Shown here in pieces: positions 7,764-15,625 of a stretch of 63,440 nt of DNA. Under the pieces are notes generated by a model that was given only the letters and a program-made list of their open reading frames with translations, did no database searches and was not told where the DNA came from. Every line of letters starts with the position of its first letter. The first letter of the stretch is position 1. This stretch comes from DASRDU01 sp035560235 (GTDB taxonomy: Bacteria; Acidobacteriota; Blastocatellia; RBC074): contig DATMAG010000051.1 in NCBI GenBank assembly GCA_035560235.1, positions 1 through 63,440 on the forward strand, in the 5' to 3' direction. A program made the translations under genes and the position numbers.

Positions 7764-9263
7764 CTATTTGACTTCGTAAACGGTGCCCTGCCAGAGCACC
7801 AGGACGTGGCCCCTGAGGCTGGTGAAAAACTGTCTGAGGCTCGGCAGGTCAGCGATGGTCTGATCGTACTCCTCGCTGCCGCGCGTCAGCCGAATCACCG
7901 GCCACTTGTCATTCGGGTTGTAGCCAGTGTCGCGCCAGACGCCCTTTTCAAGCCGGAAGGTTTTGCCATTGACGGTCTGGGTGATGCCAAAGTTTGGCCG
8001 GTAGGCAATCCCGGCCTGGCCTGAGACGGCTTTGGCTTTTGGCGCTTCTGAGGACTTTTCGGTTTCGGCGAGCGCCAGTGAACCACGCGGCGGCGGCGTG
8101 GGTTTGGGAATATTGAGTCCGCGCGGATTTTCCCTGCGCGTCTGTTTCTCTTCCTCAGTCTTCGCTTCAGCCCCGGCTTTTTTGTCAGCCGCCTGGTCAG
8201 CTTCGCCTGCAGTTCTGGCAGGCTGCTCCTGCTCGGCTCTGAGTCCGGCTTCAGTCGCCTGCATCTGAGTTCTGGCCATCTGAGCCTGCGCGTTCTGTTC
8301 CAGTCTCAGCGCGACCTCATTGCTGACTCTTGAACCATCGAGCGAGAGATTGCCGGTCTGCTGCGGCAGGAAGCCCGGAGCCTGAGCCACCACCTGATAA
8401 TTCCCCTGCGCCACGTTGGTAAAGTTCGACTGCCCGGCTGAATCGGTCGTGGCCGTGCTGCGGGTCTGTCCGGTCGCGGCATCCTTCAGAATTACCTGCG
8501 CGCCCGGCACGCCCGCGCCGCCCGGCCCGCTGACTTTGACTGAAATGACGTTCCCGGCCTGCTGCTTCATCGCCGGCAGATCGCGTCTGGCAGACGGGAG
8601 CGCGGGAGTCGCTGAACTCACAATCGAGGGCGCAATCGAAGGCGCCGGAACCTGAGGTTGTTCTGTTCTGCTCCTTTCAGGCCGATCTTCCGACTGACTT
8701 CTCTCCGCCACAGCCGACGCGCCAGGCTGAGTCACGGCACTGTTCGCGCCTGCTTCAGCAGGCAGCGGAGTGGCCATCACGACCGCAGAACCAGGTTCCG
8801 AAACAGGTCTGGCGCTGGCTGCAATCCGTGAATCGGATTGCTTCAGATGGCTCTGCTGCCAGACCAGCGGAATGGCAATGGCCAGCAGCAGCATCGCACA
8901 CGCGCCCGCCAGAACCGCCGTGTTCCAGCGCCAGCCGGACAGATCAAACAGCCTGGCCAGACCGGCGAGCCACGAGGGTTTTGCGGCTTCAGCGACATGG
9001 GCCGCGACGGGCCGCTCGGCCTGCGGCATCAGACGAAAGAGTTCGACCACGTGGCGGCGGCAGACGCCGCAGGCAGCCAGATGCTCGTCAAAGCGCGCGC
9101 GCGCCGTCGCGCCGAGCGCGTTCTCGACATACGCATTCGCCAGTTCAGGATCGAAGCCCGCGCAGTCGTCAGATGCGGCACTGGCCCGTCTCAGATGACG
9201 TCGCAGCGCAGCTTCAAAATCATCGCTGAACTCATTGATCGTGTTGTTTCGTTCGACAGCCAC
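7764..9263 (-). CDS. zinc-finger anti-sigma factor fused to a carboxypeptidase-regulatory-like domain
   Basis: 499 residues. The N-terminal residues of about 40-95 contain the zf-HC2 (ZAS) pattern H-x3-C-x2-C (FDEHLAACGVCRRH). One transmembrane helix follows at about 133-155 (VLAGACAMLLLAIAIPLVW). The extracytoplasmic part has a low-complexity linker, a carboxypeptidase-regulatory-like Ig domain (about 245-320: GVPGAQVILKDAATGQTRSTATTD, then GNYQVVAQAPGF), a coiled, Gln/Glu-rich stretch, and a C-terminal domain of about 100 residues (FGITQTVNGKTFRLEKGVWRDTGY). It lies directly downstream of the sigma factor gene on the same strand. It is inferred to hold that sigma factor at the membrane and release it in response to an external signal. 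Confidence 0.8.
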   Translation of the reverse strand: MAVERNNTINEFSDDFEAALRRHLRRASAASDDCAGFDPELANAYVENALGATARARFDEHLAACGVCRRHVVELFRLMPQAERPVAAHVAEAAKPSWLAGLARLFDLSGWRWNTAVLAGACAMLLLAIAIPLVWQQSHLKQSDSRIAASARPVSEPGSAVVMATPLPAEAGANSAVTQPGASAVAERSQSEDRPERSRTEQPQVPAPSIAPSIVSSATPALPSARRDLPAMKQQAGNVISVKVSGPGGAGVPGAQVILKDAATGQTRSTATTDSAGQSNFTNVAQGNYQVVAQAPGFLPQQTGNLSLDGSRVSNEVALRLEQNAQAQMARTQMQATEAGLRAEQEQPARTAGEADQAADKKAGAEAKTEEEKQTRRENPRGLNIPKPTPPPRGSLALAETEKSSEAPKAKAVSGQAGIAYRPNFGITQTVNGKTFRLEKGVWRDTGYNPNDKWPVIRLTRGSEEYDQTIADLPSLRQFFTSLRGHVLVLWQGTVYEVK

Positions 9264-9365
9264 TTTGCAATCTCACATTTCAAGGCGCAGTCTCACCTCT
9301 TCCATTCCTGCGCCACCGGATGAACGCCTGGGGGGCGGGAACTTGCACGGTTTCTGCCTCAGGCT

Positions 9366-10316
9366 TCAGGGTGCGCGCCCGGCTGAAGGGCCTGTCGCCT
9401 CGCTGATCATTTTGCGCAGATCGAGTTCGGCGCGCGCAGCGAGTTGCAGGCATTCGCTCACCTCAGCGCGCCGCAATCCGTGTTTGCGCTGCAACAGGTC
9501 TTCGGTCTTTTTGCGCACCGTCTGCTGCGCCCTGGTGAGCCAGCGGCTGATCGTCGCTTCGTGAACGTTCATCAGCAGCCCGATTTCGCGCAGCGTCATT
9601 TCATCGAAGTAGTAATAGTTCAGCAGCAGCCTGTCTCTGGCTTCAAGCGAGGCGAAGGCTTCCTTCATCGCCTCCTCAGTCAGCCGCTGCAGTCTTTCGT
9701 CTGCGAGATCATCGGGCCGCCGCGTGTGAGCCGAAACCAGATTGCCGTTCTGCGCAGCGAGCGCCGGAGTGCCGCTCGCGTGCGTGGCCAGGCGGTCAAA
9801 CTCCGCTGCGTCCTCAACCTGCTCGAAACGCGCCGTCTGCCGCTTGCGATCAATGAACGACTGATAGACCACCGCGCGCAGCCACCCGCCCAGACTGCCG
9901 CGCCCGGAATAATGCGCCAGCTTGCTCATCCGCCGCTCGCCGCCATCCTGACCGGCCTCAATTCGCAGCCCGAACAGTTCAGCATAGAGCGACTGCGCCA
10001 GGTCTTCGGCTTCGGCTTCATCCTTTGTCAAAGCCCGCGCCGCTGAGTTCATCGTCTGCCGGAAGTTCGTCTCGAAATCACGCCACGCCGCTTCGTCGCC
10101 GCGTTCGCAGGCCATCGCCAGACACAGTTCATCAGCCCTCACGCGTTCGAGAAATTCACGAATTTCCTCAGGCCTGCCCGAAGCCGCGCAGCGCCCGACG
10201 CTCGCGTGCAGCCGCGCCGCAAACTCCGACTCGGTCAGGCCATAACGCTCTTTCACTCCGCCCCACAATGAAGCGATGGTCTGTTCATATCGCCTGCTGA
10301 AATCTTCGTTGCTCAT
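9366..10316 (-). CDS. sigma-70 family RNA polymerase sigma factor (ECF-like)
   Basis: About 316 residues from the ATG at 10316 (MSNEDFSRR). A GTG at 10379 would add 21 unlikely residues. Region 2 is around residues 75-160 (AWRDFETNFRQTMN... EDLAQSLYAELF... GSLGGWLRAVVYQSFIDRKR). Region 4 is around 225-290 (FASLEARDRLLLNYYYFDEMTLREIGLLMNVHEATISRWLTRAQ, a clear helix-turn-helix). An extra N-terminal helical section of about 70 residues makes it longer than a minimal ECF factor. The anti-sigma gene follows about 100 bp downstream. The pair probably responds to envelope conditions, but the regulon is unknown. Confidence 0.85.
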   Translation of the reverse strand: MSNEDFSRRYEQTIASLWGGVKERYGLTESEFAARLHASVGRCAASGRPEEIREFLERVRADELCLAMACERGDEAAWRDFETNFRQTMNSAARALTKDEAEAEDLAQSLYAELFGLRIEAGQDGGERRMSKLAHYSGRGSLGGWLRAVVYQSFIDRKRQTARFEQVEDAAEFDRLATHASGTPALAAQNGNLVSAHTRRPDDLADERLQRLTEEAMKEAFASLEARDRLLLNYYYFDEMTLREIGLLMNVHEATISRWLTRAQQTVRKKTEDLLQRKHGLRRAEVSECLQLAARAELDLRKMISEATGPSAGRAP

Positions 10317-10407
10317 CAGGATCAGTCCGAAAGGAGCGGCCTGCGCAAAGGGGCGCGCAGCCGCGTCAGAGTTTAGCACAACCGCCGTCAGTGGTCAGTG
10401 GCAGGCG

Positions 10408-10431
10408 GGCGGCTGAAGTTTTTCAGCCGCC
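10408..10431. repeat. hairpin in the divergent sigma/radical-SAM intergenic region
   Basis: A perfect 10-bp stem (GGCGGCTGAA / TTCAGCCGCC) with a 4-nt loop. It sits between two divergent genes, so a terminator role is unlikely. A regulatory or stray palindromic element is possible. A short GGTCAGT heptamer motif lies just upstream (about 10391-10399). Confidence 0.45.
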
Positions 10432-10495
10432 TTCAGGTTCAGCGGCGAAAGGGTTATGATCTGTTCGTTCATCACGGCGCAACATTGCACAAGTC

Positions 10496-11527
10496 ATGCG
10501 CTACGTCAGTAATCCTCCCAATCCCTGGCTCAGCACGCAGATCGAATGGATCGGTGAGCCGCCTGCAGCGAAACTCGAAGTCCTCGAGGAGACGGCGACA
10601 CGTTCGATCATCACGCACAACCACAGCCCAGATGTCGGATTCGATTATTCGGTGAATTGTTATCGCGGCTGCCCGCACGGCTGCACCTACTGTTTTTCGC
10701 GGCCCACGCACGAATATCTGGGCTTCGGCGCAGGCACCGATTTTGAGCGGAAGATCGTAGCCAAGGTGAACGCGCCGGCGCTGCTCGGTGAAGAGTTCAT
10801 GAAGCGCACCTGGAAAGGCGAGCGGCTCGTCTTTTCCTTCACCTCTGATCCGTACATTCCGCTTGAGGCGAACTATCAGTTGACGCGCCGTTGTCTGGAA
10901 GTCTGTCTCGAATTCCGCAACCCGGTCAGCATCATCACCAAATCGGCGCTCGTGCAGCGCGACGCCGGGCTGCTTGCGGAGCTTGTCCGCGAAGCCGACG
11001 CGCATGTCTTCTTCACCATTCCGTGCGCTGATGCTGAGACAGCGCGGGCCATTGAACCCTTCGCGCCTCTGCCCGAAGCTCGCTTTCGCGCCATGCGAAC
11101 GCTCTCTGAAGCCGGTGTGCCGGTCGGTCTGAGCATCTCGCCGGTCATTCCCGGCCTGACCGAATCGCAGATTCCCGAACTGCTCAGGCGCGCCCGCGAG
11201 TGCGGCGCTGAGAAGGCCTTCTACACGCTGCTGCGCCTGCCCGGCAGCGTCGCGTCGTACTTTCAGCAGCGGCTTGAAGAAGCACTGCCTGAACGCGCGC
11301 CGAAGATTCTCAGACGCATTCGTGAGATGAAGGATGGAAAGCTCAACCGCAGCGGATTCGGTGAACGCATGCGCGGCGAAGGCGAGTACTGGGAGATGAT
11401 CCGGCAGATTTTCAAACTTCACGCCCGACGGCTCGGCTTCAATCAGGAGAGCGAGTATTCGCGCTGGAAGAACAGAGAGAACACCTTCCGCCGTCCGACC
11501 GCGCAGCGCAGCCTGTTTGACCTCTGA
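10496..11527 (+). CDS. radical SAM protein, SplB/Rv2578c-like
   Basis: 343 residues. The motif YRGCPHGCTYCFSRPTHEYLG (about residues 57-77) contains the CxxxCxxC cluster ligands of radical SAM enzymes and the downstream pattern typical of the spore-photoproduct-lyase-like 'Rv2578c/PA0069' family. Later strands (FSFTSDPYIPLEANYQLTRRCLEV, ISPVIPGLTESQIPELL) fit the barrel. Members are cytoplasmic and of mostly unknown substrate. The C-terminal 70 residues are basic. It stands alone and is divergent from the sigma gene. Confidence 0.85.
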   Translation: MRYVSNPPNPWLSTQIEWIGEPPAAKLEVLEETATRSIITHNHSPDVGFDYSVNCYRGCPHGCTYCFSRPTHEYLGFGAGTDFERKIVAKVNAPALLGEEFMKRTWKGERLVFSFTSDPYIPLEANYQLTRRCLEVCLEFRNPVSIITKSALVQRDAGLLAELVREADAHVFFTIPCADAETARAIEPFAPLPEARFRAMRTLSEAGVPVGLSISPVIPGLTESQIPELLRRARECGAEKAFYTLLRLPGSVASYFQQRLEEALPERAPKILRRIREMKDGKLNRSGFGERMRGEGEYWEMIRQIFKLHARRLGFNQESEYSRWKNRENTFRRPTAQRSLFDL

Positions 11528-11658
11528 CGATTCCGTGTGAGGCTGTGATAATCTGCGCGGGCAGCAGGGCGCTGAGGACTAATGTTTGCCGAGCGGCCTG
11601 CAAATTGCCTGACCTGAACTGACCGGTCCAGACTGTCATTTTGAAGGGAGGAACAGGA

Positions 11659-11925
11659 ATGAATAAGATTTTCGGAAAGTTCACTGCCACACTGCTTGTG
11701 CTTTTGCTGCTGCTGACTGCCGTTGCGCCTCCGGCTTCGGCGCAGCGCAGAACCAGACATCGTCCGAGTAAAACCAAACACATCGCGGTCGGAACAGCAG
11801 CAGGCGCTGTCGGCGGCGCGCTGATCGGTGGCCGGAAAGGCGCGCTGATCGGAGCCGGAGCGGGCGCCGGAACCGGCTACATGGTTTACCGGCACAAGAA
11901 GAAACGCCGCGCCCGGCATTACTGA
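11659..11925 (+). CDS. small secreted glycine-zipper protein
   Basis: 88 residues from the ATG at 11659, preceded by GGGAGG at 11646-11651. A signal peptide (residues about 1-29, LLVLLLLLTAVAPPASA) is followed by a basic stretch. A glycine-zipper segment comes next (residues about 49-77: GTAAGAVGGALIGGRKGALIGAGAGAGTG), with a basic tail ending RRARHY. Glycine-zipper proteins insert in or line membranes; the precise role is unknown. Confidence 0.75.
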   Translation: MNKIFGKFTATLLVLLLLLTAVAPPASAQRRTRHRPSKTKHIAVGTAAGAVGGALIGGRKGALIGAGAGAGTGYMVYRHKKKRRARHY

Positions 11926-11948
11926 GGTCAGGCGAGATTCATTCTTCA

Positions 11949-12005
11949 ATCTCCGTTTTCAATTCTCCGTTCTCTGCTGGATACTGAAGAATTGAAAATG
12001 GAGAT
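11949..12005. repeat. inverted repeat, 18-nt arms, one mismatch
   Basis: Arms 11949-11966 (ATCTCCGTTTTCAATTCT) and 11988-12005 pair with one mismatch around a 21-nt loop. It lies after the glycine-zipper gene and 65 bp before the PAS kinase, so it may terminate the former transcript. Confidence 0.5.
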
Positions 12006-12070
12006 CGGAGAATGCGGCAGGGTGCCTGAATCTCTCCACACCTCTGCGGCGGTAAAGTACTCAGCTCAAG

Positions 12071-13189
12071 ATGAACCGGACTGAAAATCTGCCTGAGACA
12101 GTTCAGCCCCTGCGGGACAGAGAGGAATTGTTTCGTCAGATGGTTGAGAACACCCGTCAGATAGTCTTTCTGGCGGATGCGGTCAGTGGCCGGGTGATTT
12201 ACGTCAATCCGGCATTTGAGAAGATCAGTGGGCATCCCTGTCAGAGCCTCTGCGAGCAGCCGGAGTCCTGGCTTGAGATTGTTCACCCCGACGATCAGCC
12301 GCGAGTGCGAGCCGCGCGCGCAAGCCTCACACGCTCGTCCGGAGGTTTCATTCTGGAGTACCGGATTCTGCGGCCTGACGGGACGATCCGCTGGCTCAGG
12401 AATCACACCTTTCCGATTACTGATGAAACCGGCTGGATCAGTCACGTTGTCGGAGTAGCCGAGGACATTACCGACCGTCGGCAGACGGAGGAACAGCTCA
12501 GGGCTTCGGGCGAACAGCTGCGTCAGTTTGCGGCGCGCGTCGAATCAGTGCGCGAAGAGGAACGCAGCCGGATCGCGCGCGAAGTGCATGACGAACTGGC
12601 GCAGTCGCTGACGGCGCTGAGATTCGGCCTCTGGTGGCTGGATCACCGGCTGGCGGCGCTGCCGGGCGAGGAACTGCAACTCTGCCGCGAACGGGCAGCC
12701 GATATGATGCAGCTGGTGGATCAGACCATCAAATCGGTGCAGCGCATTGCGACTGACCTGCGTCCGAGCATTCTCGACAGCCTCGGGCTGCTGGCGGCGA
12801 TTGAATGGCTGGCCCAGGATTTTCAGACGCGCACCGGCATCAGCCTGCACCTGACTTCGGTCTTTGATGATGCAGGACTCGACAAGGCCTCAGCCACCGC
12901 GCTCTTTCGCATTCTTCAGGAAGCGCTGACCAACATCTCCCGCCACTCCGGAGCGACACGGGCCGACATTTCGCTGAGCGAAACCGGAAATCATCTGATG
13001 CTGGAGATCAGGGACAATGGCCGGGGCATTACGGCTGACGAACTCCAAGACAGCAGTTCGCTCGGGCTGCTCGGCATGCGCGAGCGCGCGCTCCTGCTCG
13101 GCGGCGACCTCAGCATCACGGGCCGCGAAAATGAGGGCACGACCGTGCTGATCCGGATTCCTCTCAGACGCTCATCACCCTCACACTGA
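12071..13189 (+). CDS. cytoplasmic PAS-domain histidine kinase (NarL type)
   Basis: 372 residues without transmembrane segments. A PAS fold occupies about 18-137 (FLADAVSGRVIYVNPAFEKISG ... VAEDITDRR). A short coil precedes the HisKA_3 box with the phospho-acceptor H173 (IAREVHDELAQSLTAL). The HATPase domain (about 270-370) shows ALTNISRHSGA (N box), EIRDNGRGI (G1) and GLLGMRERA (G2). It is expected to autophosphorylate and pass phosphate to the LuxR-type regulator encoded 90 bp downstream. The signal sensed by the PAS domain is unknown; no haem or flavin signature was evident. Confidence 0.9.
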   Translation: MNRTENLPETVQPLRDREELFRQMVENTRQIVFLADAVSGRVIYVNPAFEKISGHPCQSLCEQPESWLEIVHPDDQPRVRAARASLTRSSGGFILEYRILRPDGTIRWLRNHTFPITDETGWISHVVGVAEDITDRRQTEEQLRASGEQLRQFAARVESVREEERSRIAREVHDELAQSLTALRFGLWWLDHRLAALPGEELQLCRERAADMMQLVDQTIKSVQRIATDLRPSILDSLGLLAAIEWLAQDFQTRTGISLHLTSVFDDAGLDKASATALFRILQEALTNISRHSGATRADISLSETGNHLMLEIRDNGRGITADELQDSSSLGLLGMRERALLLGGDLSITGRENEGTTVLIRIPLRRSSPSH

Positions 13190-13279
13190 ACGCGCCGCCT
13201 GATCGCGCGTCAGTGAATCAGACCTGAACCCTCGTTTTTTGAGCGGCCCGGCCGTCTGCTATATTCAGCGCTGAGGCAG

Positions 13280-13918
13280 ATGAATATGACCAGAATTATT
13301 ATTGCCGACGATCACGCCATCGTTCGTCAGGGACTGCGGCGGATTGTTGAGGATGACTCTGAAATCACAGTGGCCGGAGAGGCCGCCACGGCGCGCGAGG
13401 TTCTCAGCCTGCTCGCCGAACAGACCTGCGATGTCCTCGTCCTGGACATCAACCTGCCCGACAACAACGGGCTTGATCTGCTGCAGACGATCAGAAAGGA
13501 GCGCCCGCAGTTGCCGGTTCTCGTGCTGAGCGTCTTTCCCGAAGATCAGTATGCCCTGCGGGCGCTCAGAATGGGGGCTGCCGGTTACATCAACAAGACC
13601 ACCGCTCCCGAGGAACTGCTGACCGCGATCAGGAAGGTCTGCCACTCCGGCAAATACATCTCGCAGTCGCTGGCTGAAAAGCTGGCTTTCGAACTTGACC
13701 CGCGCACTCAGCGCCTGCTGCACGAAAGCCTCTCGGATCGCGAATTTCAGGTGCTGCGCCTGCTTGCGGCGGGCAGATCGGTCAGCGAAATCGCGGCGGA
13801 ACTGTCGCTGAGCGTGACGACCATCAGCACTTATCGGGCGCGCATCCTCGAAAAGATGGGCTTCAGAAACAACGCCGAACTGACCCGCTACGCGCTCGAA
13901 CACCGGCTGATCGAATAA
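13280..13918 (+). CDS. NarL/LuxR-type response regulator
   Basis: 212 residues. The receiver domain (1-120) has the acidic pair DD at about 10-11, the phospho-acceptor Asp in VLVLDINLP (about 55) and the Lys of NKTTAPEE (about 105). The C-terminal LuxR helix-turn-helix (about 148-205) reads LSDREFQVLRLLAAGRSVSE then SVTTISTYRARILEKMG. It is the likely partner of the upstream PAS kinase. ATGs at 13280 and 13286 are both possible; the first was kept because GAGG lies closely upstream. Confidence 0.9.
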   Translation: MNMTRIIIADDHAIVRQGLRRIVEDDSEITVAGEAATAREVLSLLAEQTCDVLVLDINLPDNNGLDLLQTIRKERPQLPVLVLSVFPEDQYALRALRMGAAGYINKTTAPEELLTAIRKVCHSGKYISQSLAEKLAFELDPRTQRLLHESLSDREFQVLRLLAAGRSVSEIAAELSLSVTTISTYRARILEKMGFRNNAELTRYALEHRLIE

Positions 13919-14374
13919 GGCCGTGCCTGCGCTCACGGCTTCGCAGCCAGGTCTGCGGATGGTTCCGCCGGACGGCTTTTCCTGCGCCGGTCAGCCGTGT
14001 AGTACAAACCACGACAGCCGACCCGAGTAAATCCTACAGAGAGTTTCCAGTTCCAACGATTTTCTTTTCCTGCACTTCAGCGATAATGGCCGAGTGTTTG
14101 TCATGGCCCGGTCAGGACTTCCAGAGACCGGAGCCGAATCTTCCTGACGGTTCCCTGGCTGATGAATCCTTGTTACTGCGGGTTTCTTTCCGGCAGCCCC
14201 CCAGCAGGGAACTCGTCACGCGGGTTGATCCACAGGATAATGCAGCGGCGCAGCAATGCCTGCTGCATCAAACAGACAGCCGGTTGCAGTGAGCGGGAAA
14301 GCTGCAATCGGCTGTCTGGTTTTCAGCGCCGGACGTGATTCACTCAGCCGCGTCCGCATTCTTCAGACAATCAG
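13919..14374. other. 456-bp intergenic with several stems, no convincing gene
   Basis: The region lies between convergent genes. A 68-codon + frame (14086-14292) has no recognisable feature and no good ribosome site. Secondary-structure elements are visible: GTCAGGA/TCCTGAC around 14110-14150, ATGCAGC/GCTGCAT around 14240-14266, and the strong hairpin listed separately. A structured RNA is possible but no promoter supports it. Confidence 0.35.
14273..14318. terminator. bidirectional terminator-like hairpin
   Basis: Arms 14273-14289 and 14302-14318 (CAGACAGCCGGTTGCAG and its complement) pair over 17 bp with one G·T position and a 12-nt loop. Short T-runs lie on both sides. It lies between the convergent response-regulator and cheB genes and could end both transcripts. 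Confidence 0.6.
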
Positions 14375-15409
14375 TCAGTTTCCGGGGCCGACGGGTATTT
14401 CATCCGCCAGGTCTTCGTTCTGACCAGGCTGAGTGCGCGTGGCCTGCCTGACCAGATCGGCGCGCCGCTGCGCTTCGTGCGCTCCCATGGCAAGGGCCGC
14501 CGCAGCCTCAGCCCGATGCTGCTGGCTCAGGTGTCTGGCCAGATGCTCCATCAGCATGGCGCTCTCCTGAATGGTGCGGATGGCATTCCAGAGCGCGTCC
14601 TCGATCTTTCCGTTGAGTTCAGCGAGCAGACTCTCGTGAGAGAAGGCGTGTCCGGTGTGACAGCGGAAGCGAAAGCGGTCACCTTCGCTGATCTGCAAGA
14701 GCGCGCCGTGACATTCCGGGCAGGTGAAGATGGACGGGCTGCTCATTTTCAGCACACCGGCCTCGATGGCATTATTTTCTTCGGCAATACTGACCTCGAT
14801 TCTCAACTCTTCCGACACAGGATACTCTCCTTCCGCTTCAGCCAGAGTGCCGACCAGGCGACTCAGCAGTGAGGCGATTTCTCTGAGTGGCAGACAGTAA
14901 TCCACCTTCACGTGTGACAATGCGCTGCGGGGCATCGAGGGCGCGAGCGCGTCAAGGGGATCCTGCACGACCGCTGTTCCGCCGCGCTGCTTGATGGCCC
15001 AGAGTCCCGCCGTTCCGTCATCAAGCAGGCCCGTCAGAATCACGCCGATCACGCGCGGTCCGTAAGCTCGCGCCGCCGACCGAAAGAGCGGATCAATCGC
15101 CGGACGAAAGCGGTTCTCCTTCGGCCCGTATGTGACGCGCACCAGGTCGCGCTCGACGAGCAGGTGACGGTCGGGCGGAGCCACATAAATCCGGCCCGGC
15201 ACAACCGGCTCCCGGTCGGTCGCATTTGAAGCAGGCAGCCGTCCGGCGCGATTGAGGATGCCAGGCAGAATGCCCGGACTTTCAGGCGAGACATGCAGCA
15301 CGATGAGGATTGAGGCCGGGAGATCCGGCGGCAGGCCGCTGACAAGCGTTTTGAGCGCCTCGATGCCGCCCATTGAAGTTCCGATAACAATGATGTCCCT
15401 GTGCGGCAT
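14375..15409 (-). CDS. cheB: stand-alone CheB methylesterase with C-terminal zinc-ribbon-like extension
   Basis: 344 residues from the ATG at 15409 (GGGAG upstream). There is no receiver domain. The CheB catalytic domain has the Ser motif GTSMGG (about 11-16), the His in VLHVSPE (about 41), and the Asp in LTGLLDDGTAG (about 134). Family knowledge: it removes methyl groups from glutamate methyl esters on chemoreceptors. A C-terminal segment (about 230-330) contains CPECHG and FRCHTGHAFS, which resemble a zinc-binding ribbon, then a helical tail. No chemoreceptor is nearby, so it more likely acts with the CheB-CheR-kinase fusion encoded divergently. Lack of a receiver means control must be by another route. 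Confidence 0.85.
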   Translation of the reverse strand: MPHRDIIVIGTSMGGIEALKTLVSGLPPDLPASILIVLHVSPESPGILPGILNRAGRLPASNATDREPVVPGRIYVAPPDRHLLVERDLVRVTYGPKENRFRPAIDPLFRSAARAYGPRVIGVILTGLLDDGTAGLWAIKQRGGTAVVQDPLDALAPSMPRSALSHVKVDYCLPLREIASLLSRLVGTLAEAEGEYPVSEELRIEVSIAEENNAIEAGVLKMSSPSIFTCPECHGALLQISEGDRFRFRCHTGHAFSHESLLAELNGKIEDALWNAIRTIQESAMLMEHLARHLSQQHRAEAAAALAMGAHEAQRRADLVRQATRTQPGQNEDLADEIPVGPGN

Positions 15410-15625
15410 CAAAGGCTCCCGCCCTGACGGGCTGATTCGGGGGAGTCATTTTATAGCGCACAAATGCCCGCCTGACTGTCCGTTACTGTACACACCGCCG
15501 GGGCTGCATTACACTTTGCGACACAGCCTGCCGGTCACATTGCCCGCAACAGATTCTCACAACAGCGCCGTCCGGCTGGCAGCAGGCGCAGTGTCACCGG
15601 AAAGTGCAGGTTAAGGAGGAAAGTC

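Noticed and set aside
14086..14292. 68-codon + strand ORF after the first response regulator
   Set aside because: No ribosome site, no recognisable features, and it ends in the terminator hairpin.
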